DNA of 14,481 nucleotides from NCBI GenBank assembly GCA_947483545.1, contig CANKNP010000098.1, forward strand, positions 1-14,481, given 5' to 3'. Of this stretch, positions 1-6,879 are shown piece after piece (the first letter of the stretch is position 1; every line of letters starts with the position of its first letter). This stretch comes from Deltaproteobacteria bacterium. Lineage in GTDB: Bacteria; Myxococcota; UBA796; SXON01. The notes beneath the pieces were generated by a model, which had not been told where the DNA came from, searched no databases, and was given only the letters and a program-made list of their open reading frames with translations. A program made the position numbers and the translations under genes.

Positions 1-70
1 CAAGCGCCTCCTCTGGAGACAGCATCTCCGGGACGTTTGGTGCGACGGCAGCGAGCGGGTCGAGCTCCAT
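1..70 (-). CDS. Possible 5' end of a divergent gene, cut by the window edge
   Basis: An ATG at 70-68 on the minus strand opens a frame that stays open for 23 codons to the window edge. The peptide begins MELDPLAAVAPNVPEM and continues with an acidic stretch. About three quarters of third positions are G or C, as in neighbouring genes. No clear Shine-Dalgarno sequence precedes the ATG. It would be transcribed away from the YeiH-type gene, with 105 nt between the two starts. Too little is visible to suggest a function, and a chance open stretch is possible. Confidence 0.35.
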   Translation of the reverse strand, partial: MELDPLAAVAPNVPEMLSPEEAL

Positions 71-175
71 GGGCCAATCGTATCGCAACCTGTCGGCCGG
101 GTGGGGGGCGGGCCGGGAATCCTCACGAAACAGACAGTTGCGCCACCGTTGCCGGCCGGGCGTTAGCCCGCGCCC

Positions 176-1138
176 ATGACGGGTAACGCTGTTTCGCCTC
201 CGCCCTGGAAGGGTGCGCTGTTCCTCGGGGTTGGCGCCTTCACGTTGTCGCCCTGGGCCTCCCCGGCGTTGGCGCTGGGCCTGGGCGTCGCGTTCGCGCT
301 GGCGCTCGGCAACCCCTTCCCCGCACGAACCGCGGCGCTCGCGAAGTCCCTGCTCCAGGCCTCCGTCATCGGCCTTGGCTTCGGCATGTCGCTCGCTGTC
401 GTGTGGACCGCCGGGGTCACGGGCATTGGGTACACCGTCGCCGGGATCGCGCTGACGCTCAGCCTCGGCCTCGCGCTCGGCCTTCTGCTGCGCGTGGAGC
501 CGGAAGTGGGCCTCCTGGTCACGGCGGGCACCAGCATCTGCGGGGGCAGCGCGATCGCGGCGGTCGGGCCCGCCATCGGGGCGAAGCCGGAGGCGATCAC
601 CGTCTCGCTGGCCACGGTGTTCTTGCTGAACGCGGTTGCGCTCTACTCGTTCCCGCCCATCGGCCACGCGCTGGACCTTACCGAGGCCCAGTTCGCCGTA
701 TGGGCGGCGGTCGCGATCCATGACACCTCGTCGGTGGTGGGCGCGGCGACGGCGTACGGCCCTGCGGCGCTGGAAACGGCCACGGTTCTCAAGCTTGCCC
801 GAGCGATTTGGATCGTGCCGATGGCGCTCGCTGCGGGAGCCTGGGCGGCGCGGCGGGATCCCGAACGGCGCGCGGCGAGCGTCAAGATACCGTGGTTTAT
901 CTTGTTTTTTGTGCTCGCAGCGGGGACGCGGAGCGTGTCCCCCGATGCCTTCTTGCCCGTGCTCGACGTGCTCACCCGTCTCGCAAAGACCACGCTGGTG
1001 CTCACGCTGTTCCTGATTGGAGCCGGCCTCAGCCGCCAGACGCTCCAGGCGGTAGGGGCCCGCCCGCTGATCCTGGGCGTCACGCTCTGGGCGCTCACCG
1101 GGACGGCTGCGCTCATGGCCGTGATGCGATGGGTCTGA
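176..1138 (+). CDS. YeiH/UPF0324-family inner-membrane permease (putative sulfate exporter family)
   Basis: A 320-residue, very hydrophobic protein with roughly nine to ten predicted membrane segments, the usual size for the YeiH/UPF0324 family. Family hallmarks are visible: GTSICGGSAI at residues 118-127, the charged intramembrane stretch HDTSSVVGA at 182-190, K206/R209 just after it, and IGAGLSR near the C-terminus (281-287). The family is called putative sulfate exporter from context in other bacteria; its transported substrate is poorly established, so no substrate is assigned here. The ATG at 176 lacks an obvious ribosome binding site, but no better start lies nearby and the hydrophobic core begins soon after it. 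The next gene starts 17 nt downstream on the same strand, so co-transcription is likely. Family assignment is firm; function is not. Confidence 0.85.
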   Translation: MTGNAVSPPPWKGALFLGVGAFTLSPWASPALALGLGVAFALALGNPFPARTAALAKSLLQASVIGLGFGMSLAVVWTAGVTGIGYTVAGIALTLSLGLALGLLLRVEPEVGLLVTAGTSICGGSAIAAVGPAIGAKPEAITVSLATVFLLNAVALYSFPPIGHALDLTEAQFAVWAAVAIHDTSSVVGAATAYGPAALETATVLKLARAIWIVPMALAAGAWAARRDPERRAASVKIPWFILFFVLAAGTRSVSPDAFLPVLDVLTRLAKTTLVLTLFLIGAGLSRQTLQAVGARPLILGVTLWALTGTAALMAVMRWV

Positions 1139-1155
1139 CTGGATAACGGCCGGCG

Positions 1156-1743
1156 ATGCACTTCCCGCCGATCCTTGAAGCTGTGACCCTCGAAGGGAAC
1201 GATGTGCGCCTCGAACCCCTGGAGCGCGCGCACACCGACGCGCTCTGGGCGGCGCAGGATTGGGAGACCTGGCGTTGGACCATCGCCCAGCCGGCCACCC
1301 GCGAGGCGTTCGGCGAGGTGGTCGAGACCGCCCTCGCGCTCTCCGAAGCCGGAAAGGAGCGCGCGTGGACGACGTTGTACAAGGGTCAGGTGGTTGGCTC
1401 CACGCGGTTCTTGAACGCCAGCGAGTGGGACCGCCGCGTGGAGATTGGCTGGACCTGGCTCGGTCCCGCCGTCCGTGGCACCACCGTGAACGAGCGCGTC
1501 AAGCTCTTGCAGCTCACCCATGCGTTCGAGGATCGCGGCTGTGTGCGCGTCGAGCTCAAGACCGACGGGCGGAACCTGCGCTCGCAGCGTGCGATGGAGA
1601 AGCTGGGCGCCACCTATGAAGGCCGGTTCCGGAAGCACCGCCGCCAGCTCTCGGGAGACGTGCACGACACCGTCTGGTACAGCATCATCGAAGACGAGTG
1701 GCCTGCGGTGAAGGCGGCCATCCTGTCGCGTATCCATGGCTGA
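1156..1743 (+). CDS. GNAT-family N-acetyltransferase, RimJ/RimL-like
   Basis: A 195-residue protein with the layout of the RimJ/RimL (Acetyltransf_3) branch of GNAT enzymes, which transfer acetyl from acetyl-CoA to amino groups of proteins or small molecules. It starts with a typical N-terminal strand (VTLEGNDVRLEPL, 10-22). The central strand EIGWTWLGPAVRGTTVNE (96-113) leads into the acetyl-CoA-binding helix. The C-terminal motif ELKTDGRNLRSQRAMEKLGA (133-152) carries the Asn-xx-Ser-xx-Ala-xx-x-Leu-Gly pattern that closes the fold. Length is normal for the family. The acceptor substrate cannot be inferred. Its last 8 nt overlap the start of the next gene, pointing to a shared transcript and possible translational coupling. 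Confidence 0.85.
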   Translation: MHFPPILEAVTLEGNDVRLEPLERAHTDALWAAQDWETWRWTIAQPATREAFGEVVETALALSEAGKERAWTTLYKGQVVGSTRFLNASEWDRRVEIGWTWLGPAVRGTTVNERVKLLQLTHAFEDRGCVRVELKTDGRNLRSQRAMEKLGATYEGRFRKHRRQLSGDVHDTVWYSIIEDEWPAVKAAILSRIHG

Positions 1744-2350
1744 CCAGATCCGCTTCACCGAGACGATGACCGGCTGGTTCTCCCCCTTTGCCGGTCAGAG
1801 TTACGAACAGGCCGACGCCACTGGAAAGCGCGAGCGCACCGGCGGGTACTTCGTGCTGACGATGCTCACGCCCGACGTGCAGGCGATGACCCTCGACCCC
1901 AACCGCCGCTCCCCGCTCTACGGCTGCATGGTCCTACCCGCCGTGGATCCCGCGCCACTTCGGGTGCTCGACGGCCACCTGGATCTGTTCGTGGACGCTG
2001 CACCGAACGTCGTACACATGCGGTACGCGCTCGTCATGCAGGCTGCGGGCGGCGCGACCTACTTCCTGCGCGGGGTCAAAGAGGTCGTGCGGCAGTCGTG
2101 GTTTCCCACCGTTTCGCGGGACACTACAACGCTTTTCGTTGATATCTACGCGGGAAGTTCGCCGGAGGGTGCGCCGATCCACAGGGGCATCGTGCGCATG
2201 GGCCCCGGTGCGGTGATCGCCCAGGGCTTAAGCTTTCGCGGCGAGGGCGGCCTGCTCGGGATCGGCGCGATCTGGCGGTTCATGCGGTATTACATCGGCA
2301 GGGTCTGTACGGTGTACTTTGGGCCGCGGGGGCGGGGGATTCGGGAGTAG
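1736..2350 (+). CDS. Stand-alone domain protein resembling the C-terminal domain of GMC/cholesterol-oxidase-type proteins
   Basis: A 204-residue soluble protein without signal peptide or membrane helices. The pattern is FTETMTGWFSP at 7-17, then an apolar strand series, LDLFVD at 82-87, MRYALVMQAAGGATYFLRGVKEV at 95-117 and RDTTTLFVDIY at 128-138. This order (FTExMxGxFS, then an LFVD strand, then MRYxL, then a GxKxV strand and DTTTL) recalls a domain I know from the C-terminal side of bacterial GMC oxidoreductase/cholesterol-oxidase-type and alpha/beta-hydrolase fusion proteins. Here it stands alone, with no FAD or hydrolase domain. Its role is unknown; a lipid- or sterol-related role would be a guess from that resemblance. 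It overlaps the GNAT gene by 8 nt. Confidence 0.6.
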   Translation: MADQIRFTETMTGWFSPFAGQSYEQADATGKRERTGGYFVLTMLTPDVQAMTLDPNRRSPLYGCMVLPAVDPAPLRVLDGHLDLFVDAAPNVVHMRYALVMQAAGGATYFLRGVKEVVRQSWFPTVSRDTTTLFVDIYAGSSPEGAPIHRGIVRMGPGAVIAQGLSFRGEGGLLGIGAIWRFMRYYIGRVCTVYFGPRGRGIRE

Positions 2351-2374
2351 GCCACGCGGTCCGGGCGCTGGCGT

Positions 2375-2380
2375 TACAAT
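2375..2380 (+). promoter_or_regulatory. Candidate -10 element for the secreted MopE-motif gene
   Basis: TACAAT matches the TATAAT consensus at five of six positions and lies 33 nt before the TTG start of the following gene, in a 63-nt intergenic gap. No recognisable -35 hexamer sits 16-18 nt upstream, so this is only a weak promoter call. Confidence 0.25.
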
Positions 2381-2413
2381 TCCGATGCCACGCAACACCC
2401 ACCCGGAGCTTCC

Positions 2414-2995
2414 TTGACGCACCCGATCTTCAACCGCCTCCCGTTCGCCGCCTCGGCCCTGCTCGCCACGGTCGCCCTCACCCTCTCCGCCCCGCTCCCG
2501 GCCGTCGCCGGCACGCCCAAGGCGAGCGTTTGCCACTCGGGTCGCCCCCTCAGCGTCAGCTCCAGCGCCATCGGGGGCCACACCGGCCACGGGGACTGGG
2601 TCGTGGGCGAAGAGGTGTGTGAGGACGGTATCGACAACGATTGCGACGGTGTGGTGGATGACGGCTGCCCGGTCTGCCCCTGCTTCACCCTGCACGACCT
2701 GTTGAGCTGGTTCGACTCCGGGGATCAGTGCTTCGACTACTCCGTCGGCACCGCCGAGTCTCCCGCGAACGGCACGTTCCTGGCCTACTACGACGGCGAG
2801 GGCTTGGAGGCCGGCGTCGCCGACTACTACTACGCCAACGTGCCCTTCTGCGCCGCCGTGAACCTCACCACCTTCGCCGGTGTGTTCGACACCAGCATCA
2901 CCGCCCAGGACTACGCCGATTGCGCCGAGATCGTGCTGGACGCCGCGGCGGAGCTCGGATTGCCGTGCAGCGAGACACCGCCAGCGGGGGGGTGA
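2414..2995 (+). CDS. Small secreted protein with CH...HGD motif and MopE-type DxDND motif
   Basis: A 193-residue predicted exported protein. Residues 1-32 form a signal peptide ending PAVA, with cleavage expected before G33. Mature residues 39-61 follow a recurrent extracytoplasmic motif (VCH-G, then an LSVS strand, then H-x2-HGD), here with C40, H41, H56, H59 and D61. Residues 69-85 read CEDGIDNDCDGVVDDGC, the MopE-type repeat known from secreted deltaproteobacterial and methanotroph proteins and associated with metal (calcium or copper) binding. C88/C90 follow closely. The rest is acidic and aromatic-rich (YYYA near 137-140) and unrecognised. The start is TTG, preferred because GGAG at 2404-2407 lies 6 nt before it and the signal peptide begins there. 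The role may be metal binding or surface display; this is not certain. Confidence 0.75.
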   Translation: MTHPIFNRLPFAASALLATVALTLSAPLPAVAGTPKASVCHSGRPLSVSSSAIGGHTGHGDWVVGEEVCEDGIDNDCDGVVDDGCPVCPCFTLHDLLSWFDSGDQCFDYSVGTAESPANGTFLAYYDGEGLEAGVADYYYANVPFCAAVNLTTFAGVFDTSITAQDYADCAEIVLDAAAELGLPCSETPPAGG

Positions 2996-3014
2996 AGTCC
3001 CTCGCTCGCGTACC

Positions 3015-3055
3015 CCGAGTGACCAGAAGTGAGTTTGTCAGATCTGGTCACTCGG
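3015..3055. repeat. Palindromic repeat element, copy 1 (13-bp stem, 15-nt loop)
   Basis: Perfect inverted arms CCGAGTGACCAGA (3015-3027) and TCTGGTCACTCGG (3043-3055) enclose a 15-nt loop. The core at 3018-3050 is identical over 33 nt, in the same orientation, to 6845-6877. The arm contains the TGA stop of the minus-strand SWIM gene (3050-3048). It sits between two convergent genes (ends at 2995 and 3048), so it could act as a two-way transcription terminator, although no T-tract follows the stem on either strand. A dispersed REP-like element is the alternative. Confidence 0.8.
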
Positions 3056-4046
3056 TGGACGTTGCCGCGATCCGCTCCAAAACCCGCTGGCCTGTCAGCG
3101 GGCCCACTTCGTAGACACCGGGGCGGCCGCTCTCGCCCAGGACCCCCTCCCGGACCCAAGTCTCCGCGAGGTCCGCGCCGATGCCCATCGCTTGGAGTTG
3201 GGCCAGGGTGAGCACCGATGGCCGGCGAGCCCGCTTCACCTTCACCTTCGCCCCCTTCGCCTCGGCCTGCACCGCCCTGGCCTTGACGGCGGCTTTTCCT
3301 GCCACCTCGGCCTTGACCGGCGCCGGCTTCCCCTTCGCCTCGGTCCCCGGGACCCCCCCCGCCCCATCCTCCCCAAGCTCGATCCCGAACAGGCTGCTGA
3401 GATCGGCGTCGACCAGATCATCGACTCCGGCGCCTTCAAAGCTGGCGACGGCACCTCGCGCCGCCAGGTCAGACACCTCGACCCCCCGCAGCACGAAGAA
3501 CAAGCTGGGGTCCACGTCCAGTCGCGCGCCGACCCCGTAGATCACGGCCGCGACGTGCTTGCACATCGACGCCCAGTCGGGACAGGAGCAGTCAAACGTG
3601 ATCTCCTTCGGGCCCGGGAACAGACCGCTGGACCGGTCGCTCAACGCGCGCAGCAGCGAGGCGGGGAGCTTGCCTTGGAGCAGGTCGACCAGCGAGCCGA
3701 TGGCCGAGGCGTGCTGCTCCACGACCGTACGCCACTTGGCAGGGGGCAGCGGCACGACGTGCAAACTCGTGTGGTACAGCTCGGACCCTTGGACCAACGC
3801 GGTGACCTCGCCGGGCTGAACCCGCAGATCCACGACCGCCCCCCGACGGACGTACGTGCGCCCGCGGGCGAGGCGACTCTCATAGTCTCGGTAGGACTCC
3901 ATCGCGTCGCACCAGGCCTTCCCCCAGAACGACGTCGCGATCTTCAAGCCGGTAACGACGACCGGAGCGCGACCCGCCACCGGGCCACGATCGCGTGCAG
4001 CCGGCGCGGCGCCTCGGCGCGGAGGGGTACGATAGCGCGGATACAT
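3048..4046 (-). CDS. SWIM zinc-finger protein, partner of the SNF2-family ATPase
   Basis: A 332-residue protein with a SWIM zinc finger, CxC-x6-CxH, formed by C153, C155, C162 and H164 (local sequence CSCPDWASMCKH). SWIM domains are predicted DNA- or protein-binding fingers, and bacterial proteins of this type are commonly encoded next to SNF2 helicases. The N-terminal half (about 30-130) contains the usual FWGKAW box (40-45) and the YxxYxxRLxRGRxYxR box around residue 60. After the finger comes a low-complexity Ala/Lys/Val segment ending in KVKVKRARRP (about 265-276), then a small C-terminal helical module. The ATG at 4046 is chosen because GGAG lies 6 nt upstream; the frame stays open to a TTG at 4058. 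The gene starts 18 nt after the SNF2 stop, so it belongs to the same operon. Its TGA stop lies inside a palindromic repeat. Confidence 0.85.
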   Translation of the reverse strand: MYPRYRTPPRRGAAPAARDRGPVAGRAPVVVTGLKIATSFWGKAWCDAMESYRDYESRLARGRTYVRRGAVVDLRVQPGEVTALVQGSELYHTSLHVVPLPPAKWRTVVEQHASAIGSLVDLLQGKLPASLLRALSDRSSGLFPGPKEITFDCSCPDWASMCKHVAAVIYGVGARLDVDPSLFFVLRGVEVSDLAARGAVASFEGAGVDDLVDADLSSLFGIELGEDGAGGVPGTEAKGKPAPVKAEVAGKAAVKARAVQAEAKGAKVKVKRARRPSVLTLAQLQAMGIGADLAETWVREGVLGESGRPGVYEVGPLTGQRVLERIAATSTE

Positions 4047-4052
4047 CCAATA

Positions 4053-4056
4053 CTCC
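4053..4056 (-). promoter_or_regulatory. Ribosome binding site deciding the SWIM gene start
   Basis: On the minus strand GGAG is followed by a 6-nt spacer (TATTGG) and ATG at 4046. It overlaps the alternative TTG start at 4058, which has no such signal, so the ATG is the better start. Confidence 0.6.
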
Positions 4057-4064
4057 AACGCGGT

Positions 4065-6791
4065 TTACTCTATGCCGGCCCGACCCAGGTCGAGGGCGAT
4101 GGTTCGCAGCAGCTCCTCTTTCGACAGTTCGGTGAGACGAACCTCGTCGTCTCTGCCGGTGAGCAGCTCGCGGGCGAGGCCCCGCTTCTGGGTCAGCAGC
4201 GCGTCCACTCTCTCTTCCACGGTGCCCCGGGTCACCAGCTTATGTACGAATACCGGTCGCTTCTGACCGATACGGAACGCACGATCGGTGGCCTGCTCTT
4301 CGACCGCGGGGTTCCACCAGCGGTCGAAATGAACAACGTGCGTCGCCGCCGTAAGGTTGAGCCCCGTGCCCCCGGCCCTGAGCGAGAGCACCATGAACGG
4401 CACGCTATCGTCGGTCTGAAAGCGTTTGACCAGGTCTTGCCGCGAGCCGATGGGGGTCCCGCCGTGCAACACGAGCCCCGGCCGGGCGAACAGCCCCGCC
4501 AACACCTGCGCGAGCGGCTCGACGGCCTCCCGGAACTGGCTGAACACCAGCACCTTCTCCTGCCGCCGGGCCATGGGCTCGACCAGCTCGGCCACCCGCT
4601 GGAGCTTGCCGCTCCGCGCGATCTCCCAGCCACCGTCCCCCAGCCAATGCGACGGATGATTGCAGATCTGCTTCAGTCGCAGCAGGCTCGCGAGGATGAG
4701 CCCGCGTCGGGCGATCCCTTCGCTCGCCTGTTCTTCCAATGCACGCGCGAGGTCGTCCACCGCCCGCTGGTAGAGCACGGCCTGCTCGCGGGAGAGCCCG
4801 CACTCGGCGCTCATCTCGGTTTTGGCCGGCAGATCCGGGGCGACGTCCGGATCGGTCTTCAAGCGACGCAGCAGGTAGGGGCTGACCAGCGCACGAAGCG
4901 GTGCCCATCGCGCCGGCGAGGCGTCCCTCGCCTTTGCGAATCTGGCAAACTCGGCGGCCGATCCGAGGAGCCCAGGCTGTAGAAAGTGAAACAGGCTCCA
5001 CAGGTCCCCAGCGCGGTTCTCCACGGGGGTGCCCGTGAGCGCGAGGCGAACGCGGGCGCGGAGTCCATTCACCGCCCGGGTTTGGCGGGTGCCGGGGTTC
5101 TTGATCGCTTGCGCCTCGTCCAGGATGACCGTGTCCCAGTTACCGCTTTGAATCCACGACGTCGTCGCGAGCGTGCCGTAGGTCGTCAGGATCACGTCGG
5201 CGCCTTCGGGCAGGGTCTTCGCCACCCCATCACCGGACGCGTGGGCCGTGCGCACCACCAGGGAGGGTGCGAAGCGTGCGGCTTCCGCTCGCCAGTTCCC
5301 CAACAGCGAGGCGGGTGCCACGATCAAGTGCGGGTGGGCAGGCGGGCCCTGCGCCTTCAGGACGAGCAGCAGGGAGAGCACTTGGATCGTCTTGCCGAGC
5401 CCCATGTCGTCTGCCAGGCAGCCCCCCAACCCAAGCCGGTTCAGAAAACCGAGCCACCGCACGCCCGCCTCCTGGTACGGGCGCAGGGTGGCGCAGAGCG
5501 TGACGCCGGGGAGCGTGTTCTGGTTCGACGGGTTTTGCAGCTCCGCGAGCACGTCCGCGAGCCACGCACCGGGGGTCACCCGGGACCAGGACTCGGCCTC
5601 TCCTTCCTCGTGAGCCAGGAGCCGCGTCGGACGCTCAGCCCCGGCGAGCAAGCGCATCGCCGTGTGGAAGGGCACTCCCTCTCGGGCCTCTGCCTTCGCG
5701 TGCGTCCAGATAGCGAGCACTTCCTGCAACCGTGCGGCGTCCACCTCGACCCACTTGCCACGCATCGAGACGAGGCCGTTGCCCGCTGCCTTCAGTTCGG
5801 CCCACTCGTCGGGGGTGAGAGGCTCTCCATCAAGCGAAAACCCGACGTCAAACGCAAGGAGCTTGGAGGCGCCGAGCCCGGAGGGTGCTTGATCCCCCAG
5901 GTTCACCTGCACCCGAACGCGCGCTGGCGTTGTGGACCGCCACCAGTCCGGCACCCGAACAACCAGGCCAGCCTCCTCGAACGCTGGGATCTCCAGGAGG
6001 AATCGGTGGGCTTGCGCGGCCGTCCAAGCTTGCGGCCGGTAGATGGCCTGGGAGTCCACCAACTCCCGAACCCAGGGGCTCCGCTCCGCCGCGCGTTGCA
6101 CCGGGAGCAAGAGTTGAAGCAGGCCCTCGCGATCCCCCGCGGCCGCGGATTCGGCCAGCGCCTTCCCGAGAGGCCGGTGTTGGGCGGTCGCGCTGCCCGA
6201 GAGCCCCACCGAATAGGTCGCGAGGAACGCGAACGGTCGGGCCGAATCCTTCTTGTTCTCCGCGAGGTGGAAGCAGACGCGGCCGACGACTGCCCACGCC
6301 GGATTCCGTTCCCGCAACCAAATGTCCAACGGCGCCCCAGCGAGGCGCTCCTCCAGCCGGGCCCGCAACCGTGCGACGAGCGCCAAGAGGCCGTCTGCAT
6401 CGAGGTACTCTCGCCCGAACATGGGCGGCGCAGCGTCGAGCAGGGCGGCGGGTGTCGGTCCGAACCGTCCTGTCCCCGCTGCCAACGCCGTGGTCAGGGC
6501 GCTGCGGGCCACATCCCGGAAGAACGCCACCGACGCGGGGAGCGCACCCCTTGGATGACGCGCAGCGAGATCGAGGAGGGCGCCTGCCTCGTCCAGGCCC
6601 AAGCCCTCGCCCAACGCCATCGCGATGGCTCCGTCGAGGGGCTCGTCCAGGGGCGGGAGGGGGTCGACCACCACCCGGCCATGGGGCGAGAAGCCTAGGG
6701 CGAAGGGGACGGCGGGGGAGGGGGGTTCGGTTGGCACGGGCGGGACGGCGGCTAACGCGGGAAGTTTGCTGGAGGGCGGCCTTCGTTCCAT
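4065..6791 (-). CDS. SNF2-family DEAD/DEAH-box ATPase with bacterial SNF2-associated domain
   Basis: A 908-residue SNF2/Rad54-like ATPase, a DNA translocase or remodeller of the bacterial type. The N-terminal 430 residues match the layout of the bacterial SNF2 helicase-associated region. The two RecA-like lobes show LRPYQEAGVRWL (436-447), Walker A DDMGLGKT (461-468), VAPASLLGNW (491-500), Walker B DEAQ (558-561), LTGTPVEN (585-592), VLVFSQF (747-753), the motif V region LRAGGTGLNLT (804-814) and QATDRAFRIGQ (833-843). All catalytic motifs are intact. The start is uncertain. The frame is open to 6911, and an ATG at 6878 overlaps the preceding stop as ATGA, but residues from there are encoded by a palindromic repeat that also occurs in non-coding sequence, so I prefer the ATG at 6791 despite a poor ribosome binding site. 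The SWIM gene follows after 18 nt. A role in DNA repair, transcription or defence cannot be chosen from sequence. Confidence 0.9.
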   Translation of the reverse strand: MERRPPSSKLPALAAVPPVPTEPPSPAVPFALGFSPHGRVVVDPLPPLDEPLDGAIAMALGEGLGLDEAGALLDLAARHPRGALPASVAFFRDVARSALTTALAAGTGRFGPTPAALLDAAPPMFGREYLDADGLLALVARLRARLEERLAGAPLDIWLRERNPAWAVVGRVCFHLAENKKDSARPFAFLATYSVGLSGSATAQHRPLGKALAESAAAGDREGLLQLLLPVQRAAERSPWVRELVDSQAIYRPQAWTAAQAHRFLLEIPAFEEAGLVVRVPDWWRSTTPARVRVQVNLGDQAPSGLGASKLLAFDVGFSLDGEPLTPDEWAELKAAGNGLVSMRGKWVEVDAARLQEVLAIWTHAKAEAREGVPFHTAMRLLAGAERPTRLLAHEEGEAESWSRVTPGAWLADVLAELQNPSNQNTLPGVTLCATLRPYQEAGVRWLGFLNRLGLGGCLADDMGLGKTIQVLSLLLVLKAQGPPAHPHLIVAPASLLGNWRAEAARFAPSLVVRTAHASGDGVAKTLPEGADVILTTYGTLATTSWIQSGNWDTVILDEAQAIKNPGTRQTRAVNGLRARVRLALTGTPVENRAGDLWSLFHFLQPGLLGSAAEFARFAKARDASPARWAPLRALVSPYLLRRLKTDPDVAPDLPAKTEMSAECGLSREQAVLYQRAVDDLARALEEQASEGIARRGLILASLLRLKQICNHPSHWLGDGGWEIARSGKLQRVAELVEPMARRQEKVLVFSQFREAVEPLAQVLAGLFARPGLVLHGGTPIGSRQDLVKRFQTDDSVPFMVLSLRAGGTGLNLTAATHVVHFDRWWNPAVEEQATDRAFRIGQKRPVFVHKLVTRGTVEERVDALLTQKRGLARELLTGRDDEVRLTELSKEELLRTIALDLGRAGIE

Positions 6792-6844
6792 CCATGAGGC
6801 GCCCGATCCGCCGTGGACCGGCCGTGCCGCTTGCCCCCGCCCCC

Positions 6845-6879
6845 AGTGACCAGAAGTGAGTTTGTCAGATCTGGTCATT
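6845..6879. repeat. Palindromic repeat element, copy 2
   Basis: Identical over 33 nt (6845-6877) to the element at 3018-3050 and in the same orientation. Arms TGACCAGA (6847-6854) and TCTGGTCA (6870-6877) are perfect. One wobble pair (G6846/T6878) and one further pair (A6845/T6879) extend the stem. As in copy 1, the arm supplies the TGA stop of a minus-strand gene, here the glycosyltransferase (6877-6875). It lies between that gene and the likely SNF2 start. No T-tract follows the hairpin. Confidence 0.8.

Noticed and set aside
643..1758. 371-codon open frame on the minus strand
   Set aside because: Antisense to the YeiH-type and GNAT genes, both of which have clear family motifs.
2708..2722. 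GGTTCGACTCC, resembling a tRNA T-arm
   Set aside because: It lies within the secreted-protein coding sequence and has no matching acceptor stem, anticodon arm or CCA; the similar GTTCGACTCC at 9440-9449 on the plus strand lacks them as well.
4039..4046. GATACATCC at the SWIM gene start as another TGTATC-family repeat
   Set aside because: It encodes the MYPRY start that resembles the usual aromatic N-terminus of SWIM proteins and has no inverted partner nearby.
3192..4982. 596-codon open frame on the plus strand
   Set aside because: Lies opposite the SWIM and SNF2 genes, whose motifs are intact; its translation is Arg/Pro/Gly/Gln-rich without domain patterns. It is an antisense shadow of GC-rich coding sequence.
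4986..6698. 570-codon open frame on the plus strand
   Set aside because: Antisense to the SNF2 gene with the composition of a frame shadow and no recognisable motif.
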